Positions 17,674 through 26,117 of a stretch of DNA of 64,000 nucleotides are shown here, piece by piece. The position numbers and the translations under genes are program-made. Location of the stretch: positions 1 to 64,000 of the forward strand of contig JAMLHN010000014.1 of the NCBI GenBank assembly GCA_023957115.1. Direction: 5' to 3'. The notes beneath the pieces were generated by a model that ran no database searches, was not told the DNA's origin, and worked only from the letters and a program-made list of their open reading frames with translations. How positions within the stretch are numbered: position 1 is the first letter of the stretch; every line of letters starts with the position of its first letter. Source of the stretch: Thermomicrobiales bacterium. Lineage in GTDB: Bacteria > Chloroflexota > Chloroflexia > Thermomicrobiales > UBA6265.

Positions 17674-18719
17674 GCGTGACCACGACTCCCGTCAGCCAGA
17701 GCCGGTTCCTGCAACGAATCCAGGGCGTGCCGACCGAAACCACGCCGGTCTGGCTGATGCGCCAGGCGGGGCGGTATATGCCGGAGTATCGGGCGCTGCG
17801 CGCCAGGCATACGCTGCTGGAGATGATCCGCCAGCCGGAGCTGGCCGCGGAAGTAACCCTGCAACCGGTTTCGGCCTTCGATCTGGATGCGGCCATCATC
17901 TTCTCCGACATCCTTCCTCCATTGGAGGGGATGGGGCTGGAGCTCTCGTTCGTCAAGGGTGAGGGCCCCGTCATCCACAACCCGGTCCGGACCGCGGGCG
18001 ATATTGCCGCGTTGCGCGTTCCGGATCCGCACGAATCGATGCAGGGGACCCTCGAAGCCATTCGGATGGTCCGCCCCGAGCTCGATGCCCGTGGGCTGCC
18101 GTTGATCGGGTTTGCCGGAGCGCCGTTCACGCTGGCCTGTTACGCGGTCGAGGGCGGGAAGAGCCGGTATCACGAGAATGCGCGCATCCTCATGCTTTCC
18201 GAGGATGCGCTCTGGGACCAGTTGATGACCAAGCTGGCGACCACCGCCGGCGAGTTCCTGCTCGCACAGGCCGAAGCGGGCGCCAACGTGCTCAATATCT
18301 TCGACACCTGGGTTGGCGAGCTGGCTCCCCATCACTACGAGCAACGTGTCCTTCCCTATGTCCGCCAGATGATCGATATTGCTGCGGGCGCCGGAAAGCC
18401 CATCATCCTGTTTGGGGTCGGCAACGGACCGTTGCTGGAAGCGATGGGGTCGAGCGGGGTCGACGTGATCGGTGTCGACTGGCGTATCGACCTCCGTATT
18501 GCCCGTCGCCGGCTCGGTCCGGATCTTGTGCTGCAGGGGAATCTCGATCCGGTCGCGCTGCTCGCCCCCTGGGACGTGTTGCGCCGGGAGATCGATGCGG
18601 TTCTGGCCCAGGCCAAGGGTGACGAGCGGTTCATCTTCAATCTGGGCCACGGCGTCTTGCCAGCTACACCGGTCGACAATGTTCGTCGCCTCATCGAGTA
18701 CGTACACGAGGCGAGATGA
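17670..18719 (+). CDS. hemE: Uroporphyrinogen decarboxylase
   Basis: 349 residues. It removes four carboxyl groups from uroporphyrinogen III to give coproporphyrinogen III. Signatures: [19 protein letters not shown] at about residue 27, the catalytic aspartate in [46 protein letters not shown] and the end motif [23 protein letters not shown] overlaps connect it with hemB and with the oxidase gene downstream. Confidence 0.96.
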   Translation: MSVTTTPVSQSRFLQRIQGVPTETTPVWLMRQAGRYMPEYRALRARHTLLEMIRQPELAAEVTLQPVSAFDLDAAIIFSDILPPLEGMGLELSFVKGEGPVIHNPVRTAGDIAALRVPDPHESMQGTLEAIRMVRPELDARGLPLIGFAGAPFTLACYAVEGGKSRYHENARILMLSEDALWDQLMTKLATTAGEFLLAQAEAGANVLNIFDTWVGELAPHHYEQRVLPYVRQMIDIAAGAGKPIILFGVGNGPLLEAMGSSGVDVIGVDWRIDLRIARRRLGPDLVLQGNLDPVALLAPWDVLRREIDAVLAQAKGDERFIFNLGHGVLPATPVDNVRRLIEYVHEAR

Positions 18720-20116
18720 CCGAGCGACACGACGTCATCATCGTCGGTGGTGGGATAGCGGGGCTGACCGCGGCCTGGCGTTTGCTCCAGCAACGCCCCG
18801 ATCTATCGATCGTCGTGCTGGAAGCGACCGACCGTCCCGGCGGACGAATCCGCACCGAGCTCCTGAGGCGCGAGGCTGGCCGGTTCGTGATCGAGCTGGG
18901 CGCCGATTCGATCCTCACGACAAAACCATGGGCGCGCGACCTCTGCCTCGAGCTGGGGATGGACGCTGAGCTGCTTCCCATCGCGCGGGCCGAGCGTCCC
19001 ACCGCGATCTGGCGTAACGGGCAACCGGTCGATCTGCCGCCCGGGCTTTCCCTGCTGGCGCCCCAGAACCTGGATGCGCTACGCGAAACCTCATTGCTTT
19101 CCGAGGATGGACGCGCGCGGGCACTTGCCGAAGAGACGGTGGCTCCTCGAATGTCCGATGATGACGAATCGCTCGGCAGCTTCGTCCGCCGTCGTTTTGG
19201 CGCGGAATACCTGGACGCGATCGCCGAACCGTTGCTGGCCGGGATCCATAACGCCGATCCTGACGAGCTGAGCGTGCACGCCACCTTCCCGCAGCTTCCC
19301 CGGATGGAGCGCGAGCATCGCAGTGTGACCGCAGGGATGCGGCGCTTGCCACCGTCGACTGGCGGTTCGCCATTCGTCGCCTTCCACAACGGCATTCAGC
19401 GATTGCCGGATACCCTGGCGGAACGGCTGGCCCCGATTGTGCGGTTCCGCTGCCGGGTCGAGCTGCTGGAGCGCATGAGCCCGGACGCGGGTTATCGGGT
19501 CACGCTCACGACCGGACAGCACTTGACCGCGCCGGTTGTCGTCATGGCCACACCACTCTGGGCGACCCGCGCGCTCGTTCCGCCGGTCGCGCCAGCGAGC
19601 CGCCCGCTGCTCGGGCGATTCAAGGTAGCCGCTTCGGGAGCGATTGTGCTGGCCTGGCCCGAGCGCCAGATACGGCAACCGCTCCGTGGCTATGGATTGG
19701 TCATTCCGAAACGGGAAGCGCAGCCGTTCAATGCCATTACCGTGATGTCGCGCAAATACACCGGTCGCGCGCCCGTCGGTTGGAGTCTGATGCGGTTCTT
19801 TTTCGGGGGATTCCGCTCCCCGCGCACCTTGCAGCTCGACGATGCCGCCGTGCTGGACACGGCGTGCGCGTTTGCCGGGACTGCCATGGGCGCGACCGGC
19901 GCCCCGGAGATCGTGCGCATCGCGCGCTGGACCGAGGGGAGTCCGATTTATCAGGTCGGACACCTGGAAACCGTTGCCGCGCTCGAAGCGAGTCTACCGC
20001 CGGGGCTCTTTGTCATCGGCGCGCCCTTCCGTGGACCGGGAATTCCCGATGTGGTCCGCTCATCGACCGATGTGGCCAACAGTGTGGCGACGTCGCTGGT
20101 TTCCAGCGCCGCCTGA
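18716..20116 (+). CDS. hemY: FAD-dependent (copro)porphyrinogen III oxidase
   Basis: 466 residues, full length for the HemY/CgoX family. The N-terminus has the FAD dinucleotide fold DVIIVGGGIAGLTAAWRLL and the family continuation VVLEATDRPGGRIRTELL. The C-terminus carries VGHLETVAALEASLPPGLFVIGAPFRG-like flavin contacts, given here in part, and GIPDVVRSSTDVANSV. It oxidises the porphyrinogen with oxygen. The context (hemH, hemQ, no hemN) suggests the coproporphyrinogen-oxidising activity known as CgoX. It overlaps hemE by 4 bases. Confidence 0.92.
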   Translation: MTERHDVIIVGGGIAGLTAAWRLLQQRPDLSIVVLEATDRPGGRIRTELLRREAGRFVIELGADSILTTKPWARDLCLELGMDAELLPIARAERPTAIWRNGQPVDLPPGLSLLAPQNLDALRETSLLSEDGRARALAEETVAPRMSDDDESLGSFVRRRFGAEYLDAIAEPLLAGIHNADPDELSVHATFPQLPRMEREHRSVTAGMRRLPPSTGGSPFVAFHNGIQRLPDTLAERLAPIVRFRCRVELLERMSPDAGYRVTLTTGQHLTAPVVVMATPLWATRALVPPVAPASRPLLGRFKVAASGAIVLAWPERQIRQPLRGYGLVIPKREAQPFNAITVMSRKYTGRAPVGWSLMRFFFGGFRSPRTLQLDDAAVLDTACAFAGTAMGATGAPEIVRIARWTEGSPIYQVGHLETVAALEASLPPGLFVIGAPFRGPGIPDVVRSSTDVANSVATSLVSSAA

Positions 20117-20137
20117 GAACGTATCGAAAGGAAGATC

Positions 20138-20821
20138 ATGACCGATACTCAACCAACCTCTGCCTACGCGGCCTTCTGGCTGTACCGTGCCACCGATGCG
20201 CGCTTCGAGCTGGAACCGGAAGATGCCGAAGCCATCCCGGTCGAAACCGCCGCCATTCTGAGCGACCACGCCGATTCGGTGTCGCTCCGCGCGGCCTATT
20301 CGACCATCGGGTTCAGCGCCGGCGCCGACCTGATTCTCTGGGTCGTGGCTGACGACATGCGCAAGCTCCACAAGCTGGGCGCCGATCTGCACAGCTCGGC
20401 ATTTTCGGCGTTCTTCGAGCAGGTGCATGTCTATGCCGGAACCGCCTCGGCCTCACAGTACGACCCGAACCATGGCCCGGCCTTCCTGCGCGGGATCCCG
20501 CCCAAGGACTATCTGAGCGTCTATCCCTTTATCAAGACCCCGGACTGGTTCCTGCTCGATTTCGAGGAGCGACGCCGTCTGATGGTCGAACATGGCAAGA
20601 TGGGACACGAATTCCCATCGATCCTGACCAACACGATCAACTCGTTCGGCATCGCCGATCAGGAGTTCGTGGTCGCGCTCGAGGACGACGATCCGGGGCA
20701 GCTCATCAAGATGGTCCAGCGTCTCCGCGCGGCCGAGGTGCGCAAATACACCGCGCTCGATACCCCCATCTTCCTGGGGCTGAAGATGTCGGTCGAAGAG
20801 GCCATCTCGGCGGCGTTGTAG
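20138..20821 (+). CDS. hemQ: Coproheme decarboxylase (chlorite dismutase-like HemQ)
   Basis: 227 residues of the chlorite-dismutase-like superfamily. It converts coproheme III to heme b with hydrogen peroxide. By analogy to characterised enzymes, Tyr129 in YPFIK is the catalytic tyrosine and His152 in MVEHGKMGHEF the proximal heme ligand; the loop between them is about 4 residues shorter than in Firmicutes forms. SFGIADQEFVVALEDDDP and RAAEVRKYTALDTPIFLG are typical closing segments. It has GAAAGGAAG upstream and is the last gene of the operon, 21 bases after hemY. Confidence 0.94.
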   Translation: MTDTQPTSAYAAFWLYRATDARFELEPEDAEAIPVETAAILSDHADSVSLRAAYSTIGFSAGADLILWVVADDMRKLHKLGADLHSSAFSAFFEQVHVYAGTASASQYDPNHGPAFLRGIPPKDYLSVYPFIKTPDWFLLDFEERRRLMVEHGKMGHEFPSILTNTINSFGIADQEFVVALEDDDPGQLIKMVQRLRAAEVRKYTALDTPIFLGLKMSVEEAISAAL

Positions 20822-21224
20822 GGGCGGATGTCCTGAGCTCTGGGCCCTGGGTCCTGAGCGATCGAGGGATGTTCGATTACGGCGGTTTGCAGAATAGTTG
20901 ACTCGTCGTCGGAGGTGTGCGGCGTCGGAACGCCCGCTGCGGCGGGGAGATCCTTCCTTCGTCAGGATGACAACCGGGGTTCGGAGCGTCAACCATTCTG
21001 AAATCGGCTGGAAACGGGACCGACGGTTTTCCCCTCATCCATCCCCCAACCCCCTTCCTTCGCCCAATGCTGGGCGAAGGAAGGGGGCTTTGCTTTTGGG
21101 GTAGTTGCCAGTGCGATATGCGGGTGCTCCCACAACGGCGAAAGAGAGATTCTCCCCTGCGGTCAGCATGACAATTGGGATGGGCTTCTTCCACATCAGC
21201 TGGCAGTCATTCTAGGAGTGGGCG
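20822..21224. other. Intergenic repeats between hemQ and the LLM oxidoreductase
   Basis: Contains heptamers CTGAGCT, CTGGGCC, CTGGGTC, CTGAGCG (20832-20860), two copies of another intergenic repeat of the form GGAGATCCTTCCTTCGTCAG / AGATTCTCCCCTGCGGTCAG (20944-20974 and 21146-21178), and the palindrome described separately. No gene seen. Confidence 0.65.
21050..21087. repeat. REP-like palindrome, copy 2
   Basis: Perfect 17-bp stem (21050-21066 with 21071-21087), loop ATGC. Preceded by CCCCTCATCCATCCCCCAAC, the common left end of this element family. It may act as a bidirectional transcription end between two convergent genes. Confidence 0.8.
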
Positions 21225-22187
21225 CTACAGCTTCCGTAGCTTCGGACCGAGCTCGTTATGGAAGATGTCGCAAAAGCCCTGTTGATCCGGGCCGACCTGC
21301 GTGATGGCGATCTCGGTGAAGCCTGCATCGACATATTGCTTGACCGCGTCCACGATCTGATCGAGATCGGGACCGGACGGCACCGTCTCGGCGACCTGCT
21401 CTTCAGTCGTTTGATCGGCTATCTCCTGGAAGCTTTCCGGATCGACCAGCTCGGTTTGCACCTTCCAACCGGCAACTGTCCATCCCTGCAGCTTATGCGC
21501 GGTCTTGCGCGCTCCCTGTTCATCCTGCGCCCAGCAGACAGGGGTCTGCCCAACGATTGCGTGACCCGGTCCGGCCGCCTTCTCGTAGGTCTGGATCAGC
21601 TTGGGATCGGGCACGGTGGTGATCAGAAAATCACCCGCGCTCGCGGCCAGCTCGGCTGCCTGCGGTCCCCCCGCGGCTATCCCGATGTCGGGTAGCCGAT
21701 CCGGTAGATCGAAGACTCGCGCCCGCTCGACATCGAAATGCTGACCGCGATAGGTAACGTAGTCGCCTTGCCAGAGTTCGCGAATGATCTCGACCGCTTC
21801 TTCCAAGATCTCCTGGCGGACGTCATTGGCGGGGAATCCGCCGCCCACGACATGCTCGTTCAGGTTTTCACCGCTTCCGAGTCCGAGCCGGAAACGTTCC
21901 GGCATCAATGTCGCCATCGTGGCCGCCGCCTGGGCGATGACCGCCGGGTGGTAGCGGATGATCGGCGCGGTGACATACGTGGTTACCGGCAACCGAGAGG
22001 TCACCTGCGAGATGGCGCCCAGCATCGACCAGCAGAACCCCGAATGTCCCTGAGCCTCGATCCAGGGATGGTAGTGGTCGGAGATGGTCGCGAAGTCGAA
22101 CCCGGCCTGCTCGGCCAGTTGCGCGTCGGCCACGATATCGACCGGCGACCGTTGTTCGGTCATCAGGGAATAGCCAATGGCAACCAT
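21225..22187 (-). CDS. LLM-class, F420-dependent oxidoreductase (G6PDH-like subgroup)
   Basis: 320 residues of the luciferase-like monooxygenase superfamily. Seen: AIGYSLMTEQRSPVDIVADA, GFDFATISDHYHPWIEAQGHS, MPERFRLGLGSGENLNEHVVG and IRELWQGDYVTYRGQHF. These closely follow the F420-dependent glucose-6-phosphate dehydrogenase-like subgroup, which uses coenzyme F420 rather than FMN. The actual substrate of this subgroup is often unknown. It points to an F420-producing organism. It converges on the heme operon. Confidence 0.85.
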   Translation of the reverse strand: MVAIGYSLMTEQRSPVDIVADAQLAEQAGFDFATISDHYHPWIEAQGHSGFCWSMLGAISQVTSRLPVTTYVTAPIIRYHPAVIAQAAATMATLMPERFRLGLGSGENLNEHVVGGGFPANDVRQEILEEAVEIIRELWQGDYVTYRGQHFDVERARVFDLPDRLPDIGIAAGGPQAAELAASAGDFLITTVPDPKLIQTYEKAAGPGHAIVGQTPVCWAQDEQGARKTAHKLQGWTVAGWKVQTELVDPESFQEIADQTTEEQVAETVPSGPDLDQIVDAVKQYVDAGFTEIAITQVGPDQQGFCDIFHNELGPKLRKL

Positions 22188-22590
22188 GCAAGAACTCCAA
22201 CGGGTTGACTCAGGACGGGAACCCGAGACACAGGCATGCGCGCTCCGTGGATTCAGTCTAGGGTCGACTCGACTGGGCGGGAGAAACTCGACAGTGACAG
22301 GAGCAGTGTCGCTTCGCAGGCAAAGCTGAATAGTGTGTTTTCCTGGTGGAATCTTGGCAAACTACTCGCGCTTGCGTTTCCATCCGGAACCATGACTGCT
22401 CGAATGAGCCCGTTCTGGCGTCTGGTGCTACGTTCGATCGAGCGGCAGGCAACGTCCTCGACCCACCGATGAGCTCGCCGCTTCGCGTCACGCGAACCGG
22501 CTCGACTATGTATGACTGCCGCGCCGATGCGCGAGACCGCAGTAGCTGCGCCTCGTCGCCGCATCGTCAGAGCAACACCGAGGAGTCCCC
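22188..22590. other. Intergenic region without recognised gene
   Basis: Divergent promoter region between the LLM gene (minus) and an exported protein (plus). No clear promoter, repeat or RNA gene was recognised. Confidence 0.4.
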
Positions 22591-23220
22591 ATGAACCACA
22601 TCCGCTTCGCATGCTCCGCCCTCGTCGCCGGCACATTGCTGCTCGGATCGGGAACGGCCGGAGCGCAATCGCCGGTGCCCGATCTCGATCTTTCGGTTCC
22701 GGGGGCCGATCAGTGCGAGGTCGCCCCACTTTCTCGGGACGATCTCGCCGCGGTGAGCGAGGACGCGTCCACCGTGTCCAGCCCGGTCATTCCATTGGAG
22801 ACGCCGAATACCGAAGCTGCTACCCCCACACCGTTCGTTGCGCCAGAAGGCACGGCGGTAAGCGGGGAGGCGGCCGCCAATGTCGAATCGATCGCGGTGC
22901 AGTATTACGCATGCCAAAATGCCAATGACCTGTTGCGGACATTGGCGCTCTTTACCGATCGCTATCTAGACCAGATCGTCGGCCAGGGCGATATCGAGCC
23001 GGAGGCGCTGGCCACGATCGGTACGCCGGTACCGGCGCGGCTCGAATCGGAGCAGCTGGCGATTGCCGTCAACGGCATGATCGAGATCGAGCCGGGTATG
23101 TACGGCGTGGACATCGTCGGATTGGATCACGCCACCAATGAGGAGTTCACCGACTATCTGATCGTCATCGATCAGGATGGTGAGCTGCGCATCGACGAGG
23201 TACTACGGCTCAGCACCTGA
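22591..23220 (+). CDS. Exported protein of unknown function, NTF2-like character
   Basis: 209 residues with a Sec-type signal peptide (FACSALVAGTLLLGSGTAGA, cleavage near AQS at about 28). A low-complexity linker rich in Pro, Thr, Glu follows (about 60-90). The domain from about 95 (IAVQYYACQNANDLLRTLAL then FTDRYLDQIV) to the end (EFTDYLIVIDQDGELRIDEV) has the pattern of NTF2/SnoaL-like alpha+beta folds, similar in flavour to the outer part of the protein at 785-1711. I do not recognise a specific family. AGGAG lies 7 bases before the ATG. It converges on the next minus-strand gene with a 15-base gap. Confidence 0.6.
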   Translation: MNHIRFACSALVAGTLLLGSGTAGAQSPVPDLDLSVPGADQCEVAPLSRDDLAAVSEDASTVSSPVIPLETPNTEAATPTPFVAPEGTAVSGEAAANVESIAVQYYACQNANDLLRTLALFTDRYLDQIVGQGDIEPEALATIGTPVPARLESEQLAIAVNGMIEIEPGMYGVDIVGLDHATNEEFTDYLIVIDQDGELRIDEVLRLST

Positions 23221-23235
23221 CGGCGACGCACGTCG

Positions 23236-23661
23236 TCAGTTGTAGGAGATTCCTGCGGTTCCGCCGGCCCCCATCGCGGCGATGATAGCCGGGTCGATAT
23301 CGGGCGCCGGAAAGGATCGCGGCAGGCGAGTTTCCACATGTGACACCGGTTCGACAGCCAGCCAGAGCATTGTGCCGACCTCGATCGCGGTTGCCTGCAG
23401 GATCGGACCCGTGGGGGTAAGCACCTCGAAGAGGTTGTCGCAATCCTGCAGGTAGATCTCGATCACGTTCAAATCCCGCACGGGATTCCGAACGAATCGC
23501 TGGTCGACGATGAGCGAGCGATCGGGAGCAGGAGCGATGTGCGCGCGTACCCGGTCGAGCAGCAAGATCGCCCGTTCCCCCTCGAGGATGTACCGGCGTT
23601 CGTTTGGGTCGGTAAAGGCAAGGTAGGGACCATCGGTCCACCGAAAAATTGAGATCGTCAT
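23236..23661 (-). CDS. Hypothetical protein
   Basis: 141 residues from ATG at 23661 (MTISIFRWTDGPYLAFTDP). No signal peptide or membrane segment. The middle part (LDRVRAHIAPAPDR, then NVIEIYLQDCDNLFEVLTP) is mixed alpha/beta; the C-terminus is Ala/Gly-rich. I do not recognise a family, and the function is unknown. The reading frame is well kept and uses normal codons for the window, so a real gene is likely. Confidence 0.5.
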   Translation of the reverse strand: MTISIFRWTDGPYLAFTDPNERRYILEGERAILLLDRVRAHIAPAPDRSLIVDQRFVRNPVRDLNVIEIYLQDCDNLFEVLTPTGPILQATAIEVGTMLWLAVEPVSHVETRLPRSFPAPDIDPAIIAAMGAGGTAGISYN

Positions 23662-23809
23662 GGCATGGGGCTCCGTTGTGCGGATGACTGATTCGATGCT
23701 AGCAGTGGAACCCTGGAGATGCGGATTCGCGCTGACGCGCAGGGTACGTTTGCCCAGGTTTTCGGTAGGTCCATTTGTACCCACCCGGATTCCGCATACG
23801 TTGTCTCGC

Positions 23810-23838
23810 TTGCGGGCGTCAGGGCATCATGTCAAAAT
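23810..23838 (+). promoter_or_regulatory. Possible promoter of the molybdenum cluster
   Basis: TTGCGG, 17-base spacer, CAAAAT (23833-23838), followed by an AT-rich stretch CAACAATTGATTAATCG before the start at 23887. Only a moderate match to the sigma-70 consensus. Confidence 0.3.
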
Positions 23839-23886
23839 AGTCAACAATTGATTAATCGACCGCAAATCAAATGAGGCGAGGTATCG

Positions 23887-24096
23887 ATGAAGATCAGTGC
23901 GCGTAACCAGCTCAAGGGAACCGTCACCCATATCGAGCTCGGCGCCGTCATGGCGGAAGTCACCGTCGATATCGGCAACGGGAACGAGATCGTGGCGGCC
24001 ATCACGAAGCACTCGGTGGAGTCGCTTGGGTTGAGCGTGGGCTCGTCCGTAGTGGCAATCATCAAGTCGACCGAAGTCATCATCGGCGCCGAATAG
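23887..24096 (+). CDS. Mop/TOBE-domain molybdate-binding protein (molbindin)
   Basis: 69 residues, the classic length of a single Mop domain: MKISARNQLKGTVTHIELG, then AVMAEVTVDIG and AAITKHSVESLGLSVGS. Mop proteins form hexamers that store molybdate or tungstate in the cytosol. It is the first of four close genes: two Oxidored_molyb-type proteins and a ModA-like protein follow, so a molybdenum-related role is consistent. GAGGCGAGG precedes the ATG. Confidence 0.92.
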   Translation: MKISARNQLKGTVTHIELGAVMAEVTVDIGNGNEIVAAITKHSVESLGLSVGSSVVAIIKSTEVIIGAE

Positions 24097-24131
24097 CGGG
24101 TTCGAAACAGGAACGGGAAGGATTGAACGGC

Positions 24132-24692
24132 ATGTCCATCGTTCGGAGCCGCCTGGTGGCGGCGTTTGTGTTGGCATTGACACTGTCGGTTGGGTTTCTG
24201 AGCGCAACTGTCGCGCAAGACGCAACTCCGGCGGCGTCGCCAGTTGCCGTCGCGGCCGATGGCAGCATCGAGCTGCTGGGGCTGGTGGCCAATCCAGGCC
24301 CGGTCTCCGTTGCGGATCTGCAGGCGCTTCCGACCCAGACGGTCGAGGTCGACTTCACCTCCGGTCAGGGCGAGCAGCATCACTCGTACACGGGCGTGCT
24401 GCTCTGGGACGTGCTGGAACAGGCCGGTATCGTCACCGATGAGGATGTAAAGAACGCGACGTTGCACTACTACGCGTTGTTCACTGCGAACAACGGGTAT
24501 CAGGTCATCATCTCGCTCGGCCAGATCGATCCGGGATTCGGCAATAGCCCCTACCTGCTGGCCTGGGAAGAAGACGGCGCGCCGCTGGACGGCGATGCCG
24601 GTCCCCTGCGCCTGGTGGTTCCCGGCGACGTTCGGGGTGGCCGCTATTTGAGCGGCGTCGTCTCGATCGAAATCGTCGACGCGACCGCATAA
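24132..24692 (+). CDS. Exported Oxidored_molyb (sulfite-oxidase-fold) domain protein lacking the Moco cysteine
   Basis: About 186 residues from ATG 24132, which fits the GGAAGGA upstream. A signal peptide (LVAAFVLALTLSVGFLSATVA) is followed by IELLGLVANPGPVSVADLQA, HHSYTGVLLWDVLEQAGI and PLRLVVPGDVRGGRYLSGV, the layout of the small molybdopterin-binding domain of sulfite oxidase relatives. The cysteine that ligates molybdenum in true enzymes is not found; the segment reads TSGQGEQHH. It may bind another ligand or act as a structural or delivery protein. It sits between Mop and a ModA-like gene. Confidence 0.75.
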   Translation: MSIVRSRLVAAFVLALTLSVGFLSATVAQDATPAASPVAVAADGSIELLGLVANPGPVSVADLQALPTQTVEVDFTSGQGEQHHSYTGVLLWDVLEQAGIVTDEDVKNATLHYYALFTANNGYQVIISLGQIDPGFGNSPYLLAWEEDGAPLDGDAGPLRLVVPGDVRGGRYLSGVVSIEIVDATA

Positions 24693-24704
24693 GGGATCGT
24701 ACCG

Positions 24705-25430
24705 ATGGCGCGGCCGCTCTTTCTCTTCCTGCCCGGGGCCTTTGGCAGCATGGGTTCCGATATTCGGGAAGGGGTGGCGGCGGCGCTGCCGGGAACCGAG
24801 CTCACCTTTCACGAGTTCGTGCCGTCTGGCATGCTGGCTCAGGAGATTCGGGACGGCGCCCCAGCCGATCTCTCTGTCTCCGCCAATACCCGCTTCATGA
24901 ACGAGCTGCATGACGCGGGATTCGTCCCCAAGCCGGCTTATCTGGCCGGGAACCGGCTCTGCATCATCGTCAACCCCGATCATGCCGAGCGCATCACCGC
25001 ACTGGCCGATCTGACCGATCCGGATGTCACACTTGTCACACCGCAAAGCCAGACCGATCCGTGTGGGCAATACGTTGTACAGCTTTTCGAGCGGGCAGGC
25101 TTGACGACGACCATGGACGCCAAGCGCAACGCCGGGACTTTGATGCATTCACGCGGCTCGGGCGATCTGCCCGGCTATCTTCTCGACGGCCGCGCCCAGG
25201 CCGGTATCTTCTACCATTCAGAAACGATTGCTCTTGGGAACCGCGTGGTCACAATCGAGCTGCCCACCGAGCTCGATTTGCGGGATCAGATCCAGTTCAC
25301 TATCGGGGCGGTCCGGCGCAATGGGTCGCTGCATCCGCACGCGCAGCAGGTCGTAGACTGGTTCCTGGGGCCGGATGGACAGCAGCTGCTCGCACGGCAT
25401 GGATTTCTGCCTGCCCGCGCTCTGCCCTGA
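24705..25430 (+). CDS. ModA-like molybdate/tungstate-binding protein without signal peptide
   Basis: 241 residues with the periplasmic-binding fold of ModA: FLPGAFGSMGSDIREGVAAA at the start, GAPADLSVSANTRFMNELHD, RLCIIVNPDHAERITALADL, VTLVTPQSQTDPCGQY, and the closing HAQQVVDWFLGPDGQQLLAR. Normal ModA proteins carry a lipoprotein or Sec signal; this one begins MARPLFLFLPGAFG directly at the first strand of the fold, so it should stay in the cytosol. No modB or modC gene is nearby. It may be a cytosolic metal-oxyanion carrier for the neighbouring Mo proteins; that is inference. Confidence 0.75.
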   Translation: MARPLFLFLPGAFGSMGSDIREGVAAALPGTELTFHEFVPSGMLAQEIRDGAPADLSVSANTRFMNELHDAGFVPKPAYLAGNRLCIIVNPDHAERITALADLTDPDVTLVTPQSQTDPCGQYVVQLFERAGLTTTMDAKRNAGTLMHSRGSGDLPGYLLDGRAQAGIFYHSETIALGNRVVTIELPTELDLRDQIQFTIGAVRRNGSLHPHAQQVVDWFLGPDGQQLLARHGFLPARALP

Positions 25431-25445
25431 CAAGGAGCGTCCTCG

Positions 25446-25955
25446 ATGGTGGCGAAGAACCCGACGATTGGCATTCCGCGTATGGCGCGCCGGCAGGCAG
25501 CCGATCCACGATTGCGACTCTTTGGCGCAATCGAGACGGAACAGGTGCTGACCCCGGCCGATCTGGACGGGTTACCGCGCGCCAGCTTTACCGGCGGAAT
25601 GACCTGTAACGAAAATGGGCGCCGGCCCGACGCACGCTGGACCGGCGTGCCACTCCGATCGTTTCTCCAGATCGCCAATGCCGAGCCCGGCGTTCGCTAC
25701 CTCAATGTCAGCGCCGGTCCCTATGCGGTTGCCATCGATATCGATCGCGTGGACGACGTGATCCTGGCCGACTTGCTCGAAGATGAGTCTATTGCCGTCG
25801 AGCACGGCGGACCCTGGCGACTCATCATTCCGGAAGGACGTCTGTACAACAGCGTCAAATGGGTCGATGCCATCGAGTTCTCGCTCGACACCCCCAACAA
25901 CTCCGCGGAACGCATCTCCATTGCCCGCGCCCGCGCCGCCGCCAAGCGGAGTTAG
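25446..25955 (+). CDS. Oxidored_molyb domain protein with conserved cysteine
   Basis: 169 residues, no signal peptide. It has LRLFGAIETEQVLTPADLDG, then MTCNENGRRPDARWTGVPL, where the cysteine is at the molybdenum-ligand position of sulfite-oxidase-like enzymes, and HGGPWRLIIPEGRLYNSVKW near the end. It is a single small domain without the dimerisation domain of sulfite oxidase. AAGGAG precedes the ATG, and it follows the ModA-like gene by 15 bases. The stop codon lies inside a heptamer-repeat tract. Substrate unknown. Confidence 0.8.
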   Translation: MVAKNPTIGIPRMARRQAADPRLRLFGAIETEQVLTPADLDGLPRASFTGGMTCNENGRRPDARWTGVPLRSFLQIANAEPGVRYLNVSAGPYAVAIDIDRVDDVILADLLEDESIAVEHGGPWRLIIPEGRLYNSVKWVDAIEFSLDTPNNSAERISIARARAAAKRS

Positions 25956-26117
25956 GAGCTGGGATCTAGGAGTTCGGAACTTTGGGGATCGAGGCCGAGG
26001 GCTGGAACTCGGAGAAATCTTCTCCTTGTTGTCATTCTGAACCAGACCTACCCACGTCGCGAACCGTCGAGGATGGCCACATCCAACTCCCAACTTCCAG
26101 ATCCCAACTCCCTCCCG
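25949..26117. repeat. Facing heptamer tracts at the ends of two convergent genes
   Basis: Left tract 25949-25990: GAGTTAG, GAGCTGG, GATCTAG, GAGTTCG, starting inside the stop region of the plus-strand gene. Right tract 26082-26117: TCCAACT, CCCAACT, TCCAGAT, CCCAACT, inside the end of the minus-strand gene. The two are in inverted orientation. Confidence 0.8.

Noticed and set aside
23662..23886. Molybdenum-cofactor riboswitch before the Mop gene
   Set aside because: The gap shows no long conserved hairpin set of that class; only a moderate promoter is visible.
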